DNA from: Lachnospiraceae bacterium
GTDB lineage: Bacteria > Bacillota > Clostridia > Lachnospirales > Lachnospiraceae
Direction of reading: 5' to 3'
DNA: 64,000 bases
NCBI GenBank assembly: GCA_910575005.1
Contig: CAJTCL010000008.1
Coordinates: 110,921 to 174,920, forward strand
In this document: one piece after another, positions 18,201-24,967 of the stretch
Numbering within the stretch: position 1 is the stretch's first letter
How the letters are laid out: the number at the start of each line of letters is the position of its first letter
The notes under the pieces: model-generated
Told to the model about the DNA's origin: nothing
Database searches by the model: none
What the model saw: the letters and a program-made list of their open reading frames with translations, nothing else
Program-made: the position numbers and the translations under genes

Positions 18201-19878
18201 AAGCCACTACGCCTTCCAGGAAATGACCTGCATTGTACATCTCATGATTGGCAAGGTTTACCCAACGGTGCGTACCTGGATGACCACCGCCGCCTGCGCT
18301 TTCACTTCTCAAGGTAAAGAATGTATCAATATAACCGTCGGCATACTGTACCTTCTCAATTTTCTGAATCCAGCTCTCCAACTTATCCTCCAGAATCTTC
18401 CTCTGTGCCTTCACTTCTGCACTGGTATCATTCTTGGTAGCAGAAAGTGTATAGGAAATGGCCTCAATACTCTTATAGATATCAGAATCTTGGAATACAT
18501 ATCCCTGAAAAGCACTGTACTCTTCATTATTTAATTTCTTGATCGCATTGTCAAAGTTTGGTTCTCCTCCAGAAACCTTACCAATTTCCAAAATTGCCTT
18601 ATTCAGAGATGTCATAGCATTGGTTTCCTGCTTGGGCATCCAGAACTGGTCTTCCAACTGTATATTCTCAAACGTTACACTGCTGTTGGATTCTGCTGCT
18701 GTCACTGGAGCTTTCACTGATATATTTGCTTTTGCTGGATATGTTTTTCCTTTATATGTAACTGTTCCATTTACTGTAAAACTGGTGCCAGCCTTGGCAG
18801 CGGCATAATCTGCTGCATTTACCTCTTCCCACTCTACTGGAAGCAGCTTGGAGTTAAAGGTCTCCCCATAGTCATAATCATTATTTTCACTCTTATAGGA
18901 AGGTGTTGGAGTATCAAATTCCACGCCGTTTGCCACTACGGAATCGGGAAGAATTGGCGCAACTCCCGCTGCTGTAGAGGTCTTGTAAGTATCAATACTG
19001 CTAACTTCCTCATTTATAATTCTGATAGCAAAGTCTGCCTCCTGAGAAACACCGTCCCTGGTCGCTTTGAGATGAAGTTTCGCATTGCCTTCCGCTATCG
19101 CTTTCACAGATACCTCTCTTGTATTAGCAGCTCCCTGAATCTGAATTTTATCTTCTCCCTCTGCGATAGACCATTCATATGCTGCATCTTCCGAATATTT
19201 ACTAGGTGCAACATTTCCTGTATATGTTTCTGTTGCTCCTACCTCAAGCTTGCCCTTACCGGCGATACTGGCGCCGCTGATATATTCTGGAAGCGCGTCA
19301 TCGTATACTTCCCACTCGCTGATACCGACATGGCCGCCGCCCTTGCCCACCAGCATACGCAGGCTCTTGGTAGCAATGGTTTTATCAAAATTAACAACAT
19401 TCCATTTGCCATCTGCGCCGTTAAAACCACCATGCTCAATGCCAACCTCAGAGATATCCTTCCATTCCTCTCCATCCAAATACTGGACTTTAGCGCTTGA
19501 CGGGAAAGTTACGCCTCCGCCGTCAGCCCACCACATCACGCGCATAGAGGCCAGGTTCTGAGTCTCTGTCCAGGTAAGCGTGACGTCCATTGGATATTGA
19601 TTCTCTGCCGCCCCCCAGCTATTCCAGCTTGTACTAGAATCAGCAGTAGCTAATGTTCCATCATTGATCTTCTCTGGAGAGATCCCAAAAGTATTGGTAT
19701 AACCTGCTGTCGCTGTTGCACTCCGTCCCAGATTATCCTTGGGTTGCCCATCAATTGGGGAGACAATCCGCTCCATTGCCTTAGTGGAAACGCTTTGCTC
19801 CGCCCTCAGTGAAGTAGCCGGCAGCATAGTAATTGCCATAGCCATACTTAACACGATCGCTACGATTCTTCGTTTCAT
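15262..19878 (-). CDS. secreted GH127 beta-L-arabinofuranosidase with discoidin, FIVAR and Ig-like modules
   Basis: This 1538-residue protein has a signal peptide (1-26), an F5/8C-like module (about 45-195) and Ig-like regions up to about 400. A GH127 catalytic part follows (about 400-1050), then a second F5/8C module, a FIVAR repeat, a Gly/Pro linker, another FIVAR and a basic Ig-like tail. The zinc-cysteine centre of HypBA1-type enzymes is visible: Glu and Cys in SYCEICAA, and the double Cys in GCACCPPN. HypBA1 removes beta-1,2-linked arabinofuranose from hydroxyproline-bound oligoarabinosides of extensins. Beside a GH51 enzyme, this suggests stepwise stripping of plant cell-wall glycoproteins. 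The C-terminal 220 residues are almost the same as in GH51. No sortase motif is present. Confidence 0.9.
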   Translation of the reverse strand: MKRRIVAIVLSMAMAITMLPATSLRAEQSVSTKAMERIVSPIDGQPKDNLGRSATATAGYTNTFGISPEKINDGTLATADSSTSWNSWGAAENQYPMDVTLTWTETQNLASMRVMWWADGGGVTFPSSAKVQYLDGEEWKDISEVGIEHGGFNGADGKWNVVNFDKTIATKSLRMLVGKGGGHVGISEWEVYDDALPEYISGASIAGKGKLEVGATETYTGNVAPSKYSEDAAYEWSIAEGEDKIQIQGAANTREVSVKAIAEGNAKLHLKATRDGVSQEADFAIRIINEEVSSIDTYKTSTAAGVAPILPDSVVANGVEFDTPTPSYKSENNDYDYGETFNSKLLPVEWEEVNAADYAAAKAGTSFTVNGTVTYKGKTYPAKANISVKAPVTAAESNSSVTFENIQLEDQFWMPKQETNAMTSLNKAILEIGKVSGGEPNFDNAIKKLNNEEYSAFQGYVFQDSDIYKSIEAISYTLSATKNDTSAEVKAQRKILEDKLESWIQKIEKVQYADGYIDTFFTLRSESAGGGGHPGTHRWVNLANHEMYNAGHFLEGVVAYTRYREGMNNPDYRLYVAGKRFADHIVSLFGPNGKRHEVPGHEEIELALVKFGKLAEEYEGTGAGQSYYDTAKLLIDRRGEDPSLRDSGYSGSTYSQDKTPFKQETNAVGHAVRANYFYAGVTDIATLLPENDPDKAAYINSLGAIWDSVTERKTYITGGIGATTKDSDAEGFGADYDLPPDQSYCEICAAIAAANWNQRMNLLHEDGKYADMVEKNLYNSILVGENLDGNRFYYSTLLQVNNGNKRSEWFGCACCPPNLMRTIASLSGYMYTVHKNDVFVNMFVGSNGSVNVGGTQVGLKQETKYPWDGAVALTVSLKEAKKFTLKVRIPGWVNEQKNKNVTIKVNGNAVTFQTEKGYAAIDRTWANGDVVSIDIPMEIRITESHEKVKATQGKIALQRGPIVYCMEKAGNAQLNTTIEDFDPLNFVIPRDAKLTATYKENLLKGVVEITGDVKYATGRGNEMIDAKLQAVPYYAWNNRGDDAEYTAGLEEPKNNSSRMLIWTMADSPNSGKQPGIRDYATPSVSFVGWGAGADRFADGDEGTFWNGHSDPDLQTKDQWMMYDFGERKAELTESSILFHDDGGGVVTPTGVKIEYMTDAGTWAEVKPVGDWTYNKEEYNTYKFEKIVTSKIRVTMNHAVIGGQKVAVAVLEWNLQGKLAATTDDKKELSDLVKEYEEKGLKESDYTAESWKVYKEALENAKKILQKEDADLVTEVVVARDKLIDAMNSLVKNTTGDPGKPGEPGNPGDPEKPGDPENPGQKVDKTNLKATINTAKKKYKKADYTAASWKTYDKALKAAQKVLDNKDATQAQVNKANTDLKNAIKKLVKLKVISTKSVTLGVGEKYSVTAKNCTYTTSSSKVATVGKKGLVTPKKTGKATIKAINKNGKVKVFKLTIKKAPKKITKVTPSKKSLKKGKTCKLKVTLPKGTASKLTFTSSNKKVATVSSKGVVKAKKKGKAVITVKTFNKKTKKVRITVK

Positions 19879-20225
19879 CTGTTTTCCTCCTCTTTTCTAT
19901 CATTCATTCTGTCATAAAACTGCTGTCATCTACCTGCGCTCTGATCTCCTCCTCTCCATAACTGTGCAAGGTTAGTTCCAACATTTCCATTGATTCAGTA
20001 TTTTTAATTATAACAGTCTTATATGATATACTAAATGAAACTTTTTTAAGGTTATAGCAGATTTTTAATATGAACGTAATGATTCAGAACGCATCAAACT
20101 AGAAAGTCTAAATCTATAAATTTATTTCAAAGAACTGGACTTTTTGTGCGAGTGTGTATATTGTTTTTATTCTATAGAATTAGGTTGTGCTGCACCCATT
20201 GACACCGTAATCCTATAAGATAAAA
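19879..20225. promoter_or_regulatory. upstream region of the GH127-GH51 genes
   Basis: No gene is present. A minus-strand TATAAT (20007-20012) with a weak -35 (TTTAGT) 17 bp upstream is the best promoter candidate and leaves a leader of about 120 bases. No clear operator or riboswitch is seen. Confidence 0.4.
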
Positions 20226-20250
20226 AAGAATCCCGCTAAGCGAGATTCTT
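20226..20250 (-). terminator. terminator of the clpX-like gene
   Basis: AAGAATC and GATTCTT enclose an inner CGC/GCG stem. On the minus strand the hairpin is followed by TTTTTTATC, about 50 bp after the clpX-like stop. Confidence 0.75.
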
Positions 20251-20300
20251 ACTATTGATTATATTTTATTTAACCTGTTGTCATCAGAACCTTCATTACA

Positions 20301-21755
20301 TTAAGCTCCTGCCACTCCTACTTTCTCCTCCAAAACAGGACAGCCGCGCATACTAATCACTGGCCCGCCATTATTCTCAATATAGTCCTCAGTGATCGTC
20401 ACTGTTCCAATATTGTCATCTTTGGGAATTTCATACATAATATCCAACATAAATTCTTCAATAATAGCACGCAGTGCACGGGCGCCGATATCCTTCTTCT
20501 TTGCTTTTCTGGCGATGGCGTGCAATGCATTTTCTTCAAATTCCAACTTCACTTCATCCATAGACAACAATTTCTTATACTGCTTGACAATTGCACTCTT
20601 TGGTTCTGTGAGAATCCGCACCAATGTATCCTCCGTCAATGCATCCAGTGCGAAAATCACTGGAAGCCGTCCCAAAAATTCAGGAATCATGCCATATTTA
20701 CGCACATCCTCCACCTCAACTCTTTGCAGAAGATTTTCTTCTCCGTCATATTTGTCTTTCAAATCGGCATGAAATCCCATCGCTGACTGCTTGTTCAAGC
20801 GTTCCTTAATAATCTCCTCCAAATCTGGAAATGCGCCGCCGCAGATAAACAAAATATCTTTCGTATTGACAGTGGCCAAAGGAACCATAGCATTCTTGCT
20901 GTTGGCTCCCACTGGAACCTCAATCTCAGCGCCCTCCAAAAGCTTGAGCATACCCTGTTGCACACTCTCACCGCTGACATCCCGTTGGTTTGTAGTCTTT
21001 TTCTTAGCAATTTTATCAATCTCATCAATAAAAATAATTCCATGTTCTGCGCGTTCCACATCATTGTCTGCTGCTGCCAGAAGCTTAGAAACCACACTCT
21101 CAATATCATCTCCGATATAACCAGCCTCTGTCAAGGAAGTAGCATCTGCAATGGCAAGCGGCACATCCAATAATTTTGCCAACGTTTTGACCATATAGGT
21201 TTTACCGCTTCCAGTAGGCCCTAACATCAACATGTTAGATTTCTCAATCTCTATACCATCCGCCTCATCACAGGCCACCCGCTTATAATGATTATATACA
21301 GCTACTGACATAACCTTCTTGGCATGTTCCTGTCCTACCACATAATCATCTAAACTTTCTTTAATCTTATGTGGTGCAGGAATGGATTTAATATCCAAGA
21401 TCGGCTCTGACTTTTTCTCCTCTTTAGCTTTCTTTTTTTTCAGCTTCTGAGTTTTGGGCATCATATTTTGGAGATCAGACAAATTGATCATACTGATATT
21501 GGGCATGTTTCCAAAATTCCCCATATCTCCCAAAGGAAAATTAGCATGATTCATACTGTCAAATGTTTTCTGCATACAGTCTGCGCAGATGCAGATATCC
21601 TTGGGAATACGAATCATCTTCCCCGCCTTGCTCTCTGGTCTGCGGCAGATATAACAAGTATCCTCATATCCATCATCCTCATATTCTTCCTGTGCTTCCA
21701 ACCCCTCAATTACTTCCCGAAAGTCTGTATCATCAAATCTCTCTTTATCGCTCAT
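20301..21755 (-). CDS. divergent ClpX-type AAA+ unfoldase
   Basis: This 484-residue protein follows the ClpX plan: a C4 zinc finger (CYIC..CICADC, about 34-65), Walker A GPTGSGKT, pore loop GYIGDD, Walker B IIFIDEIDK, sensor 1 region and the small C-terminal domain. ClpX unfolds substrates and feeds them to ClpP. Two parts differ from housekeeping ClpX. The RKH substrate loop is replaced by a VGANSKNAMVPLATV stretch. The ClpP-docking IGF loop reads MGF. About 50 extra residues, including a Lys-rich run, separate the finger from the ATPase. No clpP or tig is adjacent, which also points to a specialised paralogue. ATG 21755 follows AGGAG. Confidence 0.85.
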   Translation of the reverse strand: MSDKERFDDTDFREVIEGLEAQEEYEDDGYEDTCYICRRPESKAGKMIRIPKDICICADCMQKTFDSMNHANFPLGDMGNFGNMPNISMINLSDLQNMMPKTQKLKKKKAKEEKKSEPILDIKSIPAPHKIKESLDDYVVGQEHAKKVMSVAVYNHYKRVACDEADGIEIEKSNMLMLGPTGSGKTYMVKTLAKLLDVPLAIADATSLTEAGYIGDDIESVVSKLLAAADNDVERAEHGIIFIDEIDKIAKKKTTNQRDVSGESVQQGMLKLLEGAEIEVPVGANSKNAMVPLATVNTKDILFICGGAFPDLEEIIKERLNKQSAMGFHADLKDKYDGEENLLQRVEVEDVRKYGMIPEFLGRLPVIFALDALTEDTLVRILTEPKSAIVKQYKKLLSMDEVKLEFEENALHAIARKAKKKDIGARALRAIIEEFMLDIMYEIPKDDNIGTVTITEDYIENNGGPVISMRGCPVLEEKVGVAGA

Positions 21756-21876
21756 CCTGAATTCTCCTTTTTTATCTCAGTATTCCAAACTGAAATCTGG
21801 TATTATTATAATTCAATGAAGATAATAGCACAACCGCTTTTTCAAAGACTTTCTAAAAAATTTAGAATCGCAGTGG

Positions 21877-22773
21877 TTATTCGTAAAAATAATTGAAACC
21901 GCAAAATTTCTGAGCGATTGGATCATAGAAAATCCCTATGGTAGTCTGCCCTTGCATTAAGAGCAATATTCGATCTTTTAATTCCACCACTTGGTAGGTA
22001 TAACTTGGTGTTTCATCTATCTCTCCCTCACTGATTAGCTTATCTCCCCACGTTGTCTCTTCCCAATTCATCCGCCATTCTTTGATGTTCTCTGCTAATT
22101 CCTCAGCTTCTACTCTTTGTTGTATCATAGTATCCAGCCAGTAGAACCCCTGAATATATAGATTTTGATAAACTTCATAGGCATCATTTTCAATGGCATA
22201 TGTTGACACTGGCACAAAGAACAAATCGTCATTTTCAATGGCATATGTTGACACTGGCACAAAGAACAAATCTTCCATATAAGCAACATACTCTGCCAGA
22301 GGCTGTTCACACTGCTCCAAAACAGATATCATTTTCTCTTTCCCTGTTTTCCACATTTCCTGTTCTCTATGGTCAGTCGAATCATATGCAATACAACTAA
22401 AACTCATCAGCGTCATATCACCACATGCAATCTGCACTTGATAGTTTCTGTCTCCTAATTCCAGAATTTCTTGATAAAAGTAGATATCTCCTGTGGAAGC
22501 TTCTCTGGCCACTGACATATTATAAAAGATATGCTTGTCATTCTTCTCAAACCATTCCATCACATCTGCAATGTCAACCCCTGTCTGATAACTGATTAAC
22601 TGACCAAAATACCTATCTACTGCAATCACTCTGTCCTCCTCTGTCGCATGATCCACCATCCCATACTGCGCCAAGATAATTCCTTCCACCAAAAGTTCTG
22701 GTATGCCCTTCTCTAAATTTTGTCTAGCCTTCGCATAATAATTCCAGGGAAAAATTTCTACATCATGAATGAA
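21877..22773 (-). pseudogene. 3' part of a two-component-operon gene split by the mobile element
   Basis: The frame is open from the element boundary (near 22773) to a stop at 21877, with no good start, and encodes about 298 residues beginning DVEIFPWNYYAKARQ. It is the continuation of the gene whose first 60 codons lie at 32835-33015, on the other side of the element and on the same strand. Together they give an N-terminal membrane anchor and a soluble, probably extracellular, domain of about 330 residues that I do not recognise. A 14-residue segment (LFFVPVSTYAIEND) is repeated twice in tandem at 22192-22275 through an exact in-frame 42-bp duplication. The gene followed the histidine kinase in its operon, so it probably modulated that sensor. 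Confidence 0.8.
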
Positions 22774-22876
22774 ACCAGATAAGGAGAAAACTCAAAATTT
22801 TGTTTAAGACAGTAGACATAACAACGTGGAGTGAATATCTTATCTGGAGAAAATAGAAAATGGCAAATATATTATT
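22765..22876 (+). repeat. 112-bp direct repeat, left end of the element, copy 1
   Basis: Identical base for base to 63889-64000, where the window ends. It spans the element tip, the tnpV leader and the first codons of tnpV, so the true repeat is probably much longer. Confidence 0.97.
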
Positions 22877-23234
22877 TGAGAAACTGGGCGGCAAATATGA
22901 GCGGCAAGGAGATTACTTAATACCATGCTTGACTGTACTCGCCGAAGAAGAACAGCCGATAGGCACATGGGGACAGCGGCATCTGGACTATCTGAAGCAG
23001 TATCGCAAGGTTACATACACCAATCTTCTCACAAACGGCAAGCTGAATACATACCTTGCCGACATCGATAGGCAGGCACAGGAACGCTTTGAAAGGCTCA
23101 TAGAGGGCATGAAACAAGCGCAGGGCATAACGGAACGCCTAAAGGAAGAAAATGCCTTAGAATGGGTACAACACTTAAATAACATAAGGGCATGTGCGAG
23201 ACAGATTGTGAACGAGGAAATTGTTTTTGCATAA
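22860..23234 (+). CDS. tnpV: TnpV-like transposon-encoded protein
   Basis: This 124-residue protein begins MANILFEKLGGKYERQGDY and matches the TnpV proteins found at the left end of Tn4451-type elements; their role is not established. It is predicted soluble and mostly helical in its second half (LADIDRQAQERFERLIEGM). No DNA-binding motif is obvious. It lies 85 bp inside the element tip. A perfect hairpin terminator follows at once. A second copy of its first codons appears at the end of the window, showing another element of the same kind. Confidence 0.8.
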   Translation: MANILFEKLGGKYERQGDYLIPCLTVLAEEEQPIGTWGQRHLDYLKQYRKVTYTNLLTNGKLNTYLADIDRQAQERFERLIEGMKQAQGITERLKEENALEWVQHLNNIRACARQIVNEEIVFA

Positions 23235-23242
23235 GTACAGAA

Positions 23243-23264
23243 AGGCGGCAGAAAATTGCCGCCT
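23243..23264 (+). terminator. terminator after tnpV
   Basis: AGGCGGCA pairs perfectly with TGCCGCCT around a 6-base loop and is followed by AAAAATTTT. Confidence 0.75.
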
Positions 23265-23284
23265 AAAAATTTTCCGAAAAAGTC

Positions 23285-23315
23285 TTGCTTGTTACGTTGC
23301 GTAATGATTTATAAT
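23285..23315 (+). promoter_or_regulatory. MerR-type promoter/operator, orphaned
   Basis: TTGCTT (23285-23290) and a perfect TATAAT (23310-23315) are separated by 19 bp. The dyad TTACG-TTG-CGTAA (23292-23304) sits in this spacer. An over-long spacer with a central palindrome is the hallmark of MerR-controlled promoters. Confidence 0.7.
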
Positions 23316-23337
23316 ATGTTTCAGGAGGTAAAGGACT

Positions 23338-23385
23338 ATGGCAAAATACAGGGCAATCCCAAATGGATATATGACAGTTGATTGA
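23338..23385 (+). pseudogene. first 14 codons of a MerR-family regulator
   Basis: ATG follows CAGGAGG, and MAKYRAIPNGYMTV is the typical opening of MerR-family regulators carried by clostridial mobile elements (MTVGE.AKK normally follows). The frame is cut at about 23381 by the inverted end of another element, then hits TGA. The MerR-type promoter remains in front of it. Confidence 0.65.
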
Positions 23386-24037
23386 TACCAGATAAGGATA
23401 AAAATAGATATGTATGGGCAGGAGCATAGACTTTCTCCTGCCACGCCTATATTTAGGCGGTTTGACGTTTGGTACGTTTTCCGTATTCACGTTCTATTTC
23501 CCGCATTTCTTCATCCGTTGGAATATCAACAATCCCGACATAGGAATAGTAGATGTCAATATCCTGTGTCCGTTTCCCGTCTTTTTTCTCGCATTCATGG
23601 ACTACGATTTTATCCACAAAGGTATTTAAGATTTCGGGCGTTAGCTCGTCAATACGAGTATATTTTTTGGTGACGGCAATTAGCTTGGAAACATTGGTTG
23701 CTTCTGTGTCGGCTTCGCTGACTTCGGATTTCAAGGTTTCGATTTTGTGTTTTAGCTGTTCCTGCTCAGCTTCATAACCATCTGACAGCTTGTAAAAGCG
23801 TTCGTCATTCAGCTTTCCGTTGACATTATCTTCATAGATTTTGCGGAACAGGCGGTCAAGTTCTTCCATGCGCTTTTCGTCTTTTTCAATCTGTTTCTGC
23901 TTTGCGTATAACTCGTATCGGCGTTCCGCAAGGGTAGTGTCAATCTGCTGTCGGATAAATACCCTTTCAAACTGCTGTAAATAGGACAGGAAATGCTGAA
24001 GCTGTTTTAATACCAACTGGTATAGGACATCTTCTCT
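23386..24037 (-). pseudogene. inverted 3' remnant of a second serine recombinase element
   Basis: Starting at 23386 with ACCAGATAAGGA, this is the reverse complement of the right end of an element like the host element: tip, subterminal hairpin, and the last 190 or so codons of the recombinase (stop at 23453). The remnant and the intact recombinase share the coiled-coil tail from REDVLYQLVLKQLQ to KRTKRQTA with only scattered differences, so it is a relative and not a recent copy. Homology stops abruptly at 24037, where CHAP-hydrolase sequence begins. The catalytic and zinc-ribbon parts are missing, so it cannot act. Confidence 0.88.
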
Positions 24038-24358
24038 GACTGCTTCGCATCGTGGTGTGCCGATCAGTGCGGCTATCTGGAAAGCGGCATCATACCGAAA
24101 TTCTCCCTCTGCTCAGACGGCGTGAACTGGTTTAAGGGCAAAGGGCAATGGCAAGGCAAGAACTATGAGCCGCAGGCAGGCGACCTCATTTTCTTTGATT
24201 GGGGGAGTGACGGCTCAATCGACCATGTGGGAATCGTGGAAAAATGCGAGAATGGGACGGTCTACACCGTGGAGGGCAACTCTGGCGATGCCTGCAAACA
24301 GCAGAGCTATCCAGTCGGGAGCGGCTCAATATACGGCTACGGAGTGCCAAACTATTAG
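24038..24358 (+). pseudogene. 3' end of an ICE-borne CHAP-domain peptidoglycan hydrolase
   Basis: The frame DCFASWCADQCGYLESGIIP to SIYGYGVPNY carries the CHAP catalytic cysteine region partly, the His in SIDHVGIVEK and the closing VEGNSGD. It matches the C-terminus of the CwlT/CD1108-like bifunctional wall hydrolases of Tn916- and CTn-type conjugative elements, which cut peptidoglycan for the transfer channel. The upstream lysozyme domain and the first part of CHAP are gone; the frame starts at the junction with the inverted recombinase remnant. It shows that a larger conjugative element once contributed to this cargo bay. Confidence 0.85.
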
Positions 24359-24512
24359 CAGGGCAGGGCAAAAGGAAACCAGAGGGACTTAATCCCCTGT
24401 CTGTTCCTTTGCCTTACATAAGGCAATTACTTTGAAAAAGGTTAGATAAAAAACACCAGAATAGGTTTTTGATTTTTTGAAATATCATAGTTGCTCATAA
24501 TATAACAAAATG

Positions 24513-24579
24513 ACTATTTGAATAGTTGACACCACATGACTATTGTGATAGTATGTTCAAAAAGAACTATTGCAATAGT
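24513..24579 (+). promoter_or_regulatory. blaI-like promoter with three 14-bp operator dyads
   Basis: ACTATTTGAATAGT (24513-24526), ACTATTGTGATAGT (24539-24552) and ACTATTGCAATAGT (24566-24579) share ACTATT-N2-RATAGT and are 26 and 27 bp apart, so they face nearly the same side of the helix. The -35 TTGACA (24526-24531) directly follows the first dyad and the -10 lies in the second. A BlaI dimer on each would shut the promoter. Bases 24359-24512 before this hold no gene. Confidence 0.85.
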
Positions 24580-24597
24580 CATTTTGGGAGGTGCGGA

Positions 24598-24957
24598 ATG
24601 AGGATGAAGTTATTTGATTCAGAATTAAAAGTGATGGAAGTATTATGGAAAGAGGGAAACATTACAGCAGGACAGATTTCAAAAATACTGAAAGAGGAAA
24701 TTGGCTGGAATAGGAATACAACTTACACGGTGATAAAAAAATGTATAGAGAAAGGCGCAATCGAAAGAATTGAACCTAAATTTATCTGCAAGGCAATGAT
24801 TTCCAAAGAAGACGTACAGGCATATGAAACAGCGGAATTGATTGAAAGGATATTTGACGGTTCTAAGAAAGAATTTTTTGCCGCTTTGTTGTCTGAAAAA
24901 ACATTGACACATGATGAACTGCAGCAATTAAAGAATTTGATAAACCAGATGAAATGA
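24598..24957 (+). CDS. BlaI/MecI-family repressor
   Basis: This 119-residue winged-helix repressor starts MRMKLFDSELKVMEVLWKEG and contains the BlaI recognition helix region (EEIGWNRNTTYTVIKKCIEKG). A C-terminal dimerisation half (SEKTLTHDELQQLKNLINQMK) follows. BlaI proteins bind dyads as dimers and are removed by proteolysis when the membrane receptor is triggered. The start at 24598 follows GGGAGG; the longer open frame begins inside the operators. It is 10 bp upstream of the receptor gene and clearly co-transcribed with it. It is expected to bind the three dyads in its own promoter. Confidence 0.92.
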   Translation: MRMKLFDSELKVMEVLWKEGNITAGQISKILKEEIGWNRNTTYTVIKKCIEKGAIERIEPKFICKAMISKEDVQAYETAELIERIFDGSKKEFFAALLSEKTLTHDELQQLKNLINQMK

Positions 24958-24967
24958 GGTGAAAAGT

